Positions 15,289 through 22,619 of a DNA stretch of 29,875 bases are shown in pieces; within the stretch, counting starts at the first letter, position 1, and each line of letters starts with the position of its first letter. The translations under genes were made by a program, and so were the position numbers. The notes below the pieces were generated by a model, which searched no databases, was not told where the DNA came from, and saw only the letters and a program-made list of their open reading frames with translations. The stretch comes from an uncultured Paracoccaceae bacterium (lineage in GTDB: Bacteria > Pseudomonadota > Alphaproteobacteria > Rhodobacterales > Rhodobacteraceae). Where the stretch lies: NCBI GenBank assembly GCA_937907485.1, contig CALESR010000361.1, positions 1 to 29,875 of the forward strand, in the 5' to 3' direction.

Positions 15289-15636
15289 TCAGCGCGCCGC
15301 GACGACGATGAACTCAACCCGGTAGTCGGGCGTTGCCAGTTTGGCCTCGCCCGTGGCGCGCGCGGGTGGGTTAGCCGCGTCGACCCAGCCCTCCCAGACC
15401 GCATTCATCGCGGCAAAATCGCCGATATCGGCCAGCCAGACCTGCACCGACAGGATGCGCGCCTTGGACGTGCCCGCCAGCGCCAGCAGCCGGTCCACCT
15501 CGGCCAGCGCGCTTTGCGCCTGTTCGGTCACGCCTGCCCCTTCGCCGACCTGCCCGGCCAGATAGACCAGATCGCCGAACACCACGGCGTTCGACATGCG
15601 GCGGCCGGGTTCAATGCGGGTGATGGGGGTGCTCAT
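15289..15636 (-). CDS. RidA family protein (reactive imine deaminase type)
   Basis: The 115-residue protein belongs to the RidA/YjgF/UK114 family of small trimeric proteins; the best known members hydrolyse reactive enamine/imine intermediates made by PLP enzymes. Family segments are NAVVFGDLVYLAGQVG, the helix ALAEVDRLLALAGTSKARIL, VQVWLADIGDFAAMNAVWEG, and the PPARAT segment carrying the usual active-site Arg, followed by the C-terminal strand YRVEFIVVAA. It looks closer to the YoaB-like subgroup than to E. coli RidA itself. ATG 15636 has GGAG 9 bases ahead. It is convergent with the GNAT gene (4 bases apart) and divergent from the glycosyltransferase. Confidence 0.9.
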   Translation of the reverse strand: MSTPITRIEPGRRMSNAVVFGDLVYLAGQVGEGAGVTEQAQSALAEVDRLLALAGTSKARILSVQVWLADIGDFAAMNAVWEGWVDAANPPARATGEAKLATPDYRVEFIVVAAR

Positions 15637-15698
15637 GGCTGTGACTCCGTGTTGATGCCTTGAACGGTGTCAACCACGCGACGCGGCGCCCTGCAAGA

Positions 15699-15712
15699 GC
15701 GGTTGCAACCGC
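15699..15712. promoter_or_regulatory. 14-base perfect palindrome in a divergent promoter region
   Basis: GCGGTTGCAACCGC is a perfect palindrome in the 120 bases between the divergent RidA and glycosyltransferase genes. Its position fits an operator that could serve both genes. No matching regulator gene is in the window, so this is inference. Confidence 0.35.
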
Positions 15713-15756
15713 CGTCTGCTCGCGGCAAGACTGGGGCACTCTGATCGGGACCGCCC

Positions 15757-16497
15757 ATGCCGCTGCCCTCTGCCGCCTCTCCCCACCCCGCCGGGCACGC
15801 CCTGGTGCAGACCTTTGGCCATATCGTCGTCATCAACCTGCCCGAGCGCGCCGACCGCCGCCGCGAGATCGACGCCGAATTGCGCAAACTTGGCCTGTCG
15901 CTCGATCACCCGGCGGTCGAGCTTTTTCCCGCCATCCGCCCCGCTGACGCCGCCGGTTTCCCTTCGATCGGCGCGCATGGCGCCTTTCGCAGCCATATGG
16001 GCGTGATGCAGCGCATGGTGGATCAGCGTTGGCCCCGGGTGCTGGTCCTCGAGGATGACATGGGCTTTGCACCCGGCGCGCTGAGCCGCCTGCCTGCTCT
16101 GGCACAGGCGCTGCAGAGTCGGGACTGGGCGCTGCTGTATGGCCATGCCGAGGGCGCGACCGAGGCCGCCGATGGCGACGGGCTGGTTGCCTTGAAGCCA
16201 GATACAATGTTGATCCAGCTTCACTTTCTTGGCCTGACTCTGCAGGCTGCCGAGGCGGCGCTGCCCCTGCTGAGTGGCATGCTGGCCCGACCGGCAGGCC
16301 ACCCGGACGGCGGCCCGATGCACGTGGACGGCGCACTCAACTGGCTGAGGGCGCTGAATCCCGGCCTGCCCGCGCTGGCCCTGCGCCCGGCGATTGCCCG
16401 CCAGCGCTCGTCGCGCAGTGACATCGCGCCGCCGCGATGGTTTGACCGAACCCCTGTGCTGCGTGGGCTGGCCGCCCTCTTGCGGCGTTTGCGCTGA
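15757..16497 (+). CDS. Glycosyltransferase family 25 (LPS sugar transferase type)
   Basis: The 246-residue protein has the marks of GT25 enzymes, which add galactose or other hexoses to lipooligosaccharide: the opening strand HIVVINLPERADRRREID (about 22-40), the conserved GAHGAFRSHMGVMQRMVD, and the donor/metal site RVLVLEDDMGFAP. It should act at the cytoplasmic side of the inner membrane on envelope glycans, but no other LPS genes are nearby. ATG 15757 follows a weak GGGACC site; the first 20 residues are a Pro/Ala-rich lead that may be longer than in relatives. Its stop is 7 bases before the nitroreductase start, so the two are probably cotranscribed. Confidence 0.87.
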   Translation: MPLPSAASPHPAGHALVQTFGHIVVINLPERADRRREIDAELRKLGLSLDHPAVELFPAIRPADAAGFPSIGAHGAFRSHMGVMQRMVDQRWPRVLVLEDDMGFAPGALSRLPALAQALQSRDWALLYGHAEGATEAADGDGLVALKPDTMLIQLHFLGLTLQAAEAALPLLSGMLARPAGHPDGGPMHVDGALNWLRALNPGLPALALRPAIARQRSSRSDIAPPRWFDRTPVLRGLAALLRRLR

Positions 16498-16504
16498 GGT
16501 GCCG

Positions 16505-17173
16505 ATGACCCCGACCGAGTTTCACCGCCTCGTGCGCGCCCGGTTTTCGGTGCGCGGCTTTCTGCCCGACCCCGTCGCGCCCGAGGTGATCGACGCCGCG
16601 CTCGCGACCGCGCTCTGGGCGCCGTCGAATTGCAACGTGCAGCCCTGGGCGGTGCATCTTGTCTCGGGTCAGGCGCTGCGCGATCTGGGCACGGCGCTGG
16701 TGCAGCAGGCGCAAAGTGGCACGCCGCATCCCGATGTGCCGATGGACACCGCCTACAAGGAGGAATTCCGCACCCGGCAGGTGGCCTCGGCGATGGCGCT
16801 TTATGGCGCGATGGGGATCAGTCGCGATGACCGCCCGGCCCGCGCGGCGGCGTTTCTGCGCAACCTTGACGCCTTTGGCGCGCCACACGCGGCCTTTGTC
16901 TTTCTACCGCCCGGCTTTGGCATCCGTGAGGCGGCCGATCTGGGTGGCTTTGTGCAGACCTTCTTGCTGGCGCTGACGGCCGCCGGGTTGGGCAGTTGCG
17001 CGCAGGGGGCGCTGTCGCTGTATCCCGATGTCGTGCGGGCGCATCTGGGTCTGGCGCCGGGCTGGCAGTTGATGTGTGGCATCGCCTTTGGCCAGACAGA
17101 CCCGGCGCACCCCGCCAATGCCGCACGCACCGATCGCGAAGGGCTGGACACGATGGTCACCCGCCACGGCTAA
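16505..17173 (+). CDS. Nitroreductase family protein
   Basis: The 222-residue protein is an FMN-dependent nitroreductase-family oxidoreductase. It has the N-terminal FMN-binding pattern VRARFSVRGFLPDPV and ALATALWAPSNCNVQPWAVH (about 35-54), and the C-terminal GFVQTFLLALTAAGLGSCAQ with the glycine-rich segment found in this family, then GIAFGQTDPAHPANAARTDR. It would act as a dimer using NAD(P)H; the natural substrate is unknown. ATG 16505 is preferred since GAGG lies just ahead and it starts 7 bases after the glycosyltransferase stop. It ends 30 bases from the convergent nadK gene, with no clear terminator between. Confidence 0.92.
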   Translation: MTPTEFHRLVRARFSVRGFLPDPVAPEVIDAALATALWAPSNCNVQPWAVHLVSGQALRDLGTALVQQAQSGTPHPDVPMDTAYKEEFRTRQVASAMALYGAMGISRDDRPARAAAFLRNLDAFGAPHAAFVFLPPGFGIREAADLGGFVQTFLLALTAAGLGSCAQGALSLYPDVVRAHLGLAPGWQLMCGIAFGQTDPAHPANAARTDREGLDTMVTRHG

Positions 17174-17203
17174 GGGGCGGACGGGCCAACGACGGCCCCG
17201 CTT

Positions 17204-17983
17204 TCAGAAAAACTGCTCGCGGATCAGCCGTTCCTCCAGCCCATGGCCGGGATCGAACAACAGCCGGTGTCGCACGTCCGGCTCGGAACGCACCTCGACC
17301 GCGACGACATCGCGCACGGATCGGCCGTCGCCCTCGGCCATGACCGGGCGCTTGTCGGGGTCGAGCACGTCGAACCGGACCAGCGCACCCTTTGGCAGCA
17401 ACGCGCCGCGCCAGCGCCGGGGCCGGAACGCCGCCACCGCCGTCAGTGCGAGCACATCGGCACCAATCGGCAGGATCGGTCCATGCGCGGAATAGTTGTA
17501 GGCGGTCGAGCCCGCCGGGGTCGCCAGAAGCGCGCCGTCGCAGACCAGTTCCTCCATCCGCACCTTGCCATCGACCGAAATCCGCAGCCGCGCCGCCTGC
17601 GGCCCGGCGCGCAATAGCGAGACTTCGTTGATCGCCAGCGCCTCGTGCACGCGGCCCTGCAGGTCGGTCGCCTTCATCGCCAGCGGGTTCAACACGGTCT
17701 CTTGCGCCGCTGCCAGCCGCTCGGGCAGATCGGCCACGGCGTAATCGTTCATCAGAAAGCCGACGGTGCCGCGGTTCATGCCATAAACCGGCACATCGCG
17801 GCGCTCGGTCGCGTGCAGGGTTTCCAGCATGAAGCCGTCGCCGCCCAACGCGACGATCACCCCCGCCTGCGCCAGCGGCGCGTCACCATAGAGCGCCACC
17901 AGCTCGTCACGCGCGGCCTGCGCGGCTGGGGTCTGGCTGGCCAGAAAGACGATCGGCCCCTGCGGGCAGCGGTGTTCCGGCAC
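17204..17983 (-). CDS. nadK: NAD kinase
   Basis: The 259-residue enzyme phosphorylates NAD to NADP with ATP in the cytoplasm. The diagnostic motifs are present: ALGGDGFML with catalytic Asp 49, YGMNRGTVGFLMN, the INEVSLLR segment with Asn 119 and Glu 120, and VCDGALLATPAGSTAYNYSA in the glycine-rich NAD site. The start is GTG 17983 (MPEHRCPQGPIVFLAS): GGGGAG stands 6 bases ahead and the length is right for the family, whereas the frame open to 18139 would add an unlikely Arg-rich lead and run nearly into glyA. It is divergent from glyA with 170 bases between the two. Confidence 0.95.
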   Translation of the reverse strand: MPEHRCPQGPIVFLASQTPAAQAARDELVALYGDAPLAQAGVIVALGGDGFMLETLHATERRDVPVYGMNRGTVGFLMNDYAVADLPERLAAAQETVLNPLAMKATDLQGRVHEALAINEVSLLRAGPQAARLRISVDGKVRMEELVCDGALLATPAGSTAYNYSAHGPILPIGADVLALTAVAAFRPRRWRGALLPKGALVRFDVLDPDKRPVMAEGDGRSVRDVVAVEVRSEPDVRHRLLFDPGHGLEERLIREQFF

Positions 17984-18153
17984 GATGCACTCCCCAAAAG
18001 CCTGTCTGACTGGTTTCGCAAATGCGCGCCCGACCCGCAATCGGAAAGGGCATTTCGCATCTGCACCGGAATGCGGCGTTTTCCGTCCTTTTCGCGCCCG
18101 CCCCCCTGCGATACACAGCCCCAACCAGCGACCAGCCAACCGGAGCAGCCCGC

Positions 18154-19440
18154 ATGACCACCCGGACCGATTTCTTCACCCAAAGCCTCGCCGCCCGCGA
18201 CCCCGAAATCGCCCGGGCCATCGGCCTGGAACTGGGCCGCCAGCGCGACGAGATCGAGCTGATCGCCTCGGAAAACATCGTCAGCCGCGCCGTGATGGAG
18301 GCGCAGGGCTCGGTGATGACCAACAAATACGCCGAGGGTTATCCGGGCAAGCGCTATTACGGCGGTTGCCAGTTCGTCGATATCGCCGAAACGTTGGCGA
18401 TTGACCGCGCCAAGGCGCTGTTTGGCGCCGCGCATGCAAACGTGCAGCCGAACTCGGGCAGCCAGATGAACCAGGCGGTGTTTCTGGCGCTGCTGAAACC
18501 CGGCGAGACCTTCATGGGGCTTGACCTCAACTCGGGCGGGCACCTGACGCATGGCTCGCCGGTCAACATGTCGGGCAAGTGGTTCAACGTGGTGGGTTAC
18601 GGCGTGCGGGCGCAGGACCAGCGCCTCGACATGGACGACATCCGCGCCAAGGCGCTGGAGCATCGGCCCAAGCTGATCATCGCCGGGGGCACCGCCTATT
18701 CGCGCGTCTGGGACTGGGCCGCCTTCCGCGCCATCGCCGATGAGATCGGCGCCTATCTGATGGTCGACATGGCGCATATCGCGGGCCTCGTGGCTGGTGG
18801 CCAGCACCCCTCGCCGCTGCCACATGCGCATGTCGTCACCTCGACGACGCACAAATCCTTGCGCGGACCGCGCGGCGGACTAATCCTGACCAACGACGAC
18901 GAGATCGCCAAGAAGATCAACTCGGCGGTGTTCCCCGGCTTGCAGGGTGGCCCGCTGATGCATGTGATCGCGGCCAAGGCCGTCGCCTTTGGCGAGGCGC
19001 TGGACCCCTCGTTTCAGGACTATGCGGCGCGCGTCGTGGCCAATGCCCGCGCGATGGCCGACCAGTTGATGAAGGGCGGCATCGACATCGTCTCGGGCGG
19101 CACCGACAACCACCTGATGCTGGCCGACCTGCGGCCCAAAGGCGTGACTGGCAAGGCCGCCGAGGCCGCACTGGGCCGCGCGCATATCACCTGCAACAAG
19201 AACGGCATTCCCTTCGACCCCGAAAAACCCTTTGTGACCAGCGGCATCCGGCTGGGTACCCCGGCAGGCACCACCCGTGGTTTCGGCGAGGCCGAGTTCC
19301 GGCTGATCGCCGATTGCATCGTCGAAGTGGTTGACGGGCTGGCCGCCAATGGCGAGGCCGCGAATGCCGATGTCGAGGCCCGCGTCCGCGACAAGGTGCA
19401 GACCCTCTGCGACCGCTTCCCGCTGTATCCGGGGCTGTAA
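18154..19440 (+). CDS. glyA: Serine hydroxymethyltransferase
   Basis: The 428-residue PLP enzyme interconverts serine and glycine with transfer of the one-carbon unit to tetrahydrofolate. Signature segments are all present: EIELIASENIVSRAVMEAQG, TNKYAEGYPGKRYYGGC, ANVQPNSGSQMNQAVF, VDMAHIAGLVAGG, and the PLP-lysine site VTSTTHKSLRGPRGG with Lys 234. ATG 18154 has GGAG 8 bases ahead and gives the usual N-terminus. No glycine riboswitch is recognisable in the 170-base upstream region. The stop codon TAA is in the same frame as the next gene, whose apparent coding sequence begins directly after it. The folE2 and glyQ/glyS genes also touch folate and glycine, but they are far apart and on separate units. 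Confidence 0.97.
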   Translation: MTTRTDFFTQSLAARDPEIARAIGLELGRQRDEIELIASENIVSRAVMEAQGSVMTNKYAEGYPGKRYYGGCQFVDIAETLAIDRAKALFGAAHANVQPNSGSQMNQAVFLALLKPGETFMGLDLNSGGHLTHGSPVNMSGKWFNVVGYGVRAQDQRLDMDDIRAKALEHRPKLIIAGGTAYSRVWDWAAFRAIADEIGAYLMVDMAHIAGLVAGGQHPSPLPHAHVVTSTTHKSLRGPRGGLILTNDDEIAKKINSAVFPGLQGGPLMHVIAAKAVAFGEALDPSFQDYAARVVANARAMADQLMKGGIDIVSGGTDNHLMLADLRPKGVTGKAAEAALGRAHITCNKNGIPFDPEKPFVTSGIRLGTPAGTTRGFGEAEFRLIADCIVEVVDGLAANGEAANADVEARVRDKVQTLCDRFPLYPGL

Positions 19441-19527
19441 ATCCTGACCGCCACGGCAACCCGTCAGATCGAGCGCGCGCTGGGCGACGCCCTGCGCCAG
19501 CGCCTCTCGCCGCGCATTGTCGAACCG

Positions 19528-20283
19528 GTGATGTTCGTGCTCAAGCATCTGTGGGCCGGGGTGTTCGGCGGCATCCTCATGCTGGCGATCGGGCTGTCGG
19601 CGCTGATCTGGCAGCCTGACTGGCCGGTGACGCGCTATGATGCGCTCTTTGTCATCGCGCTGGCGGTGCAGGTCGCCTTCATCGCGCTGCGCCTCGAAAC
19701 CCGCGACGAAATCATCGCGCTGGCGGTGTTTTGTGCGATGGGCCTCGGGATCGAGGTGTTCAACACCGCGCGCGGCACCTGGATCTACCCGGAATCCGGC
19801 CGTCTGGCGCTGGGCAATGTGCCGCTTTTCGTCGGCTTCATGTATGCGGCCGTCGGCATCTGTGTCCTTCGGATGATCCGGATTTTCCAGATGTGCTTTG
19901 CGCCGTTTCCACCGCGCGGACTGGCGCTTGGGCTGGCCCTGCTGATCTACGCCAATTTCTTTACCCAGCACTTGTGGGTCGACATCCGCATGGGGTTGTT
20001 TGTCGGCAGCGCCCTGCTGTTCGGCCGCACGCGGATCTGGTTCACGCCGATGCCGGGGCGGCGCTGGTGGATGCCGATGCTGCTGTCACTGTTCCTCTCG
20101 GCGCTGGGGGTCTGGCTGGCCGAGAACCTCGGCTCGCTGACCGGCACATGGCTGTATCATGGCCAGCAGATCCCCGAGCCGGTCAATCTGGCGACGCTGG
20201 GGTCCTGGTATCTGTTCCTCTGCGTCGCCTTGATGGTCGCCTTGCTGGTGCTGCCACAGGCGACGGCGCGCAAGGCAGGATGA
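19528..20283 (+). CDS. DUF817 family membrane protein
   Basis: The 251-residue part listed here is a polytopic membrane protein (about seven to eight helices) with the DUF817 pattern: VFCAMGLGIEVFNTARGTWI, YPESGRLALGNVPLFVGFMY, and the late WLYHGQQIPEPVNLATLGSW. Its function is unknown. The start is a problem. GTG 19528 or ATG 19531 lack a ribosome-binding site and fall inside what looks like the family's amphipathic lead-in; the frame stays open, with plausible protein (ATRQIERALGDALRQRLSPR), back to the glyA stop at 19440, yet contains no ATG, GTG or TTG. CTG 19444 or an ATC/ATT codon may be the real start. The stop is 7 bases before the next gene, so it lies in a glyA - DUF817 - hydrolase unit. 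Confidence 0.82.
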   Translation: MMFVLKHLWAGVFGGILMLAIGLSALIWQPDWPVTRYDALFVIALAVQVAFIALRLETRDEIIALAVFCAMGLGIEVFNTARGTWIYPESGRLALGNVPLFVGFMYAAVGICVLRMIRIFQMCFAPFPPRGLALGLALLIYANFFTQHLWVDIRMGLFVGSALLFGRTRIWFTPMPGRRWWMPMLLSLFLSALGVWLAENLGSLTGTWLYHGQQIPEPVNLATLGSWYLFLCVALMVALLVLPQATARKAG

Positions 20284-20290
20284 GGACCCG

Positions 20291-21067
20291 ATGAGCCTGT
20301 TGACAGTGACCCGCCACGGAACCCCCAGTGCTGCGAGCAAGCTTTTGATCGTGCACGGTCTTTTTGGATCAGGGCGCAATTGGGGCGCCATTGCGCGGCG
20401 GCTGTCGGACCGGGGCGAGGTGCTGGCGGTTGACATGCGCAACCACGCGGGCAGCTTCTGGTCTGCGGTGCATGACTACCCGGCGATGGCCGCCGATCTG
20501 GCCACACTGATCGAGGCCGAGGGCGAGCCGATGGATGTGCTGGGGCATTCGATGGGCGGCAAGGCAGCGATGCTGCTGGCGCTGACCCGGCCGGAACTGG
20601 TGCAGCGCCTGGTGGTGGCGGATATCGCCCCTGTTGCCTATGGCCACAGTCAGAACCACCTGATCGCAGCGATGCGGGCGATGGATCTCAGCGGACTGCA
20701 GTCCCGGGCCGAGGCCGACCGACGGCTTTCGCTGTCGATCCCCGACCCGCAGGTGCGCGCTTTCTTGCTGCAATCGCTGGATCTGCGCGCCGATCCACCG
20801 GTCTGGCGGCTGAATCTGGACGCGCTGGAACAGCAGATGGACATCATCACAGGCTGGGTCGATGACGCCGCGCTGGGGCCGTTCGACGGGCCTGTGCTGA
20901 TGCTGGCCGGGGCGCTGTCCGACTATGTCCGACCCGAGGCCCGCCCCGCCATCCGGCGCCTGTTTCCGCAGGCGCGGCAGGCAAAGATCCCCGGTGCTGG
21001 CCATTGGCTGCACGCCGAAAAACCGCGCGAGTTCGAAGCTGCGGCGCGGGTGTTCTTGTCGGCCTGA
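20291..21067 (+). CDS. Alpha/beta hydrolase (YbfF-like esterase)
   Basis: The 258-residue cytoplasmic protein is a typical alpha/beta-hydrolase: the oxyanion strand LLIVHGLFGSGRNWGAIAR (about 18-36), VDMRNHAGS, the nucleophile elbow DVLGHSMGGKAAM with Ser 87, an acid in GALSDYVRPE (probably Asp 211) and the His in IPGAGHWLHAEKP (His 238). The order and spacing match the YbfF / EPHX11-like esterases; the physiological ester is unknown. ATG 20291 has GAGG 5 bases ahead. It follows the DUF817 gene by 7 bases and is the last gene of that unit. Confidence 0.92.
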   Translation: MSLLTVTRHGTPSAASKLLIVHGLFGSGRNWGAIARRLSDRGEVLAVDMRNHAGSFWSAVHDYPAMAADLATLIEAEGEPMDVLGHSMGGKAAMLLALTRPELVQRLVVADIAPVAYGHSQNHLIAAMRAMDLSGLQSRAEADRRLSLSIPDPQVRAFLLQSLDLRADPPVWRLNLDALEQQMDIITGWVDDAALGPFDGPVLMLAGALSDYVRPEARPAIRRLFPQARQAKIPGAGHWLHAEKPREFEAAARVFLSA

Positions 21068-21082
21068 CGGCTTGGCTCGCTG

Positions 21083-21265
21083 TCAGAGGGTCTGCAGCTT
21101 CTTGGCCACCAACCAACTGACCGGCAGGCCAATGACCGCACCGGCTGCCGCCGCCACGATGATCGACTGCACGTCATAGAGGTTCATCGTCACCGCGACC
21201 ACGACACCAATGCCTGCCAGCGTGGTGCCGATGATGGAATAGAGCAGCGATGTGAGTCTGAGCAT
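21083..21265 (-). CDS. Small two-helix membrane protein
   Basis: The 60-residue protein is almost entirely two membrane helices: LLYSIIGTTLAGIGVVVAV and IIVAAAAGAVIGLPVSWLVA, joined by a short polar loop (TMNLYDVQS) and ending AKKLQTL. Small proteins of this pattern are widespread in Rhodobacterales; from memory some are labelled CTP synthetase in databases, which cannot be right at this length. The start ATG 21265 has GGGGAA upstream. The function is unknown. It is convergent with the esterase gene, 15 bases away. The 128 bases upstream of it, to the lipoprotein gene, hold no further gene. Confidence 0.72.
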   Translation of the reverse strand: MLRLTSLLYSIIGTTLAGIGVVVAVTMNLYDVQSIIVAAAAGAVIGLPVSWLVAKKLQTL

Positions 21266-21393
21266 GGCGTTCCCCGAGGTTTGTCTTTTGCTTGACTACC
21301 ATAGGGGCGACCCGATCTGCCTCCTTGATCTTGCGCAAACCGGGAGGCGAAAAATGCAAGACTGCGCATGTTTGTCGCACCGGGCCGGCGCCC

Positions 21394-21759
21394 TCAGTGA
21401 GGGCAAGCCAGCCGCGCGGTCAGCACGCCGCTATCGCCTTCGGCGCTGCCCTCGACCAGGGCGCAGCCGCTGACCTGCATCGCCGCCTGTCGCATCGCGT
21501 GCAGGATCGCCACATGTTCGGGTCTTCGGGCATAGCCGAGGCGGATCACCTGCACCGACGGCCGCATGTCGCGTCGGCAGTCGGTCATCGACACCCCGGC
21601 CAGGCAGATCGCACCCGGCCCTTCCTCGGCGCCGCGATGGACATAGACGTCATAGTTACGCCCATCGATGGTCACGCGCGCAGGATCATCGCCCCAGAAC
21701 GCCCGGTCAGGCGAGGAGCAGGCAACCAAGAACAGAAAAAGGCCAAGGACTCGCAGCAT
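21394..21759 (-). CDS. Small lipoprotein of unknown function
   Basis: The 121-residue protein starts MLRVLGLFLFLVACSSPDRA, a lipoprotein signal peptide with lipobox LVAC at Cys 14, so it should be lipid-anchored in the envelope. The mature part has VTIDGRNYDVYVHRG and further cysteines in AICLAGVSMTDCRRD, SGCALVEG and RLACPH; four Cys in the mature part suggest two disulfides in the periplasm. The rest is unrecognised. I chose ATG 21759 since the longer frame (to ATG 21780) would put extra Gly-rich residues before the signal peptide. It is divergent from tRNA-Val. Confidence 0.75.
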   Translation of the reverse strand: MLRVLGLFLFLVACSSPDRAFWGDDPARVTIDGRNYDVYVHRGAEEGPGAICLAGVSMTDCRRDMRPSVQVIRLGYARRPEHVAILHAMRQAAMQVSGCALVEGSAEGDSGVLTARLACPH

Positions 21760-21808
21760 CCCGCCACTCTGCCCGCCCATTGTTAAGGACGGGTTAACGC
21801 CAGCACCC

Positions 21809-21836
21809 TTGCGGCGAGGCCCGGCGATGCGCTAAG
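21809..21836 (+). promoter_or_regulatory. Candidate promoter of tRNA-Val
   Basis: TTGCGG (21809-21814) and GCTAAG (21831-21836) are 16 bases apart, ending 10 bases before the mature tRNA 5' end. Pattern only. Confidence 0.35.
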
Positions 21837-21846
21837 GGGGCGGCGG

Positions 21847-21922
21847 GGGCGATTAGCTCAGTTGGTAGAGCGTCTCGTTTACACCGAGATGGCCGGCGGT
21901 TCGAGTCCGTCATCGCCCACCA
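21847..21922 (+). tRNA. tRNA-Val (anticodon TAC)
   Basis: The 76-base sequence folds as a complete tRNA: acceptor GGGCGAT pairs with the ATCGCCC before discriminator A, and CCA is encoded (21920-21922). The D-arm contains TAGCTCAGTTGGTAGAGC, the anticodon arm TCTCG-TTTACAC-CGAGA shows anticodon TAC, and the T-arm has GGTTCGAGTCC. This reads GUA and, with modification of U34, other valine codons. Confidence 0.97.
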
Positions 21923-21928
21923 GAATGC

Positions 21929-21956
21929 CCCGGCCCCGGTGGGGGCCAGGGCCGGG
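21929..21956. terminator. Hairpin between tRNA-Val and the fasciclin gene
   Basis: CCCGGCCC (21929-21936) and GGGCCGGG (21949-21956) form a perfect 8-bp stem, 6 bases after the tRNA CCA end and 10 bases from the stop of the convergent fasciclin gene. No T-run follows in either direction, so it is a likely but non-canonical bidirectional terminator. Confidence 0.55.
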
Positions 21957-21966
21957 AACATCCCGG

Positions 21967-22515
21967 TCAGCTTGCCGGCAGAAGCACCGCATCGATGACA
22001 TGGATCACGCCGTTCGACTGGCGCACATCGGCGATGGTGACATTGGCCACGTTGCCCTGCCCGTCACGCACCATGATCATGCCACTCGCATCCTGCATCA
22101 GGGTGAACTGGCAGCCGCCGACGGTGGTGAAGGGATGCTCGCCGCCATCAGCCACGATCATGCCCCGGATTGCCTCGGCCATCGCGTTGGTGGCGATGAC
22201 GTGGCAGGTCAGGATCTGCTGCAGCGTCGCCAGATTTTCGGGCATCAGAAGGGTCTCGACAGTGCCAGCCGGCAGTGCGGCAAAGGCGGCATTGGTCGGC
22301 GCCAATACGGTGAAGGGGCCGGGGCCCGACAGGGTTTCGACCAGACCGGCGGCCTGAACGGCGGCGACCAGTGTGGTATGGTCGGCGGAATTGACCGCGT
22401 TTTCGACGATGTTGCGGGTCGCGAACATCGGTGCGCCGCCGACCATCGGATTGTCTTGCGCGGTGGCAAAGCCGGTGCTCAACGCCAGAATCGCAGTTGT
22501 GAGGGTGAGTTTCAT
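21967..22515 (-). CDS. Secreted fasciclin-domain protein
   Basis: The 182-residue protein has a Sec signal peptide (MKLTLTTAILALSTGFATAQ) and a single fasciclin (FAS1) domain: NIVENAVNSADHTTLVAAVQ, then the H1 motif GPFTVLAPTNAAFAALPAGT, and the C-terminal H2-like NGVIHVIDAVLLP. FAS1 proteins act in adhesion or as extracellular binding proteins. ATG 22515 has GGGAG 7 bases ahead. The 104-base gap to the anti-sigma gene holds a 14-base palindrome and an UTR hairpin (22539-22554), so the gene probably has its own promoter. Its place after an ECF sigma / anti-sigma pair parallels MPT70/MPT83, the fasciclin proteins under SigK-RskA in Mycobacterium tuberculosis, and suggests it is a target of the sigma factor. 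Confidence 0.93.
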   Translation of the reverse strand: MKLTLTTAILALSTGFATAQDNPMVGGAPMFATRNIVENAVNSADHTTLVAAVQAAGLVETLSGPGPFTVLAPTNAAFAALPAGTVETLLMPENLATLQQILTCHVIATNAMAEAIRGMIVADGGEHPFTTVGGCQFTLMQDASGMIMVRDGQGNVANVTIADVRQSNGVIHVIDAVLLPAS

Positions 22516-22601
22516 CAGTGGCTCCCGTTTTGTGTACTGGGCCTTTGGCGGCCCATGCACAGGGAACGGGGGCTTTGACAGGAAAGTTTCAGGCCCGACG
22601 A

Positions 22602-22615
22602 TCACGCATGCGTGA
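22602..22615. promoter_or_regulatory. 14-base palindrome ahead of the fasciclin gene
   Basis: TCACGCATGCGTGA is a perfect palindrome just beyond the anti-sigma stop codon and about 90 bases upstream of the fasciclin start. It could be an operator or a small hairpin at the end of the sigma/anti-sigma transcript. Confidence 0.35.
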
Positions 22616-22619
22616 GCGC

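Noticed and set aside
17174..17203. Terminator between the nitroreductase and nadK genes
   Set aside because: Only a GGGGC/GCCCC pair with a wide loop is present, too weak to list.
17984..18153. Possible glycine riboswitch ahead of glyA
   Set aside because: I find none of the paired-aptamer features of glycine riboswitches in the 170-base region.
21174..21380. A 68-codon minus-strand frame over the small membrane protein gene
   Set aside because: It overlaps the two-helix protein in another frame and gives a His/Arg-rich product with no features.
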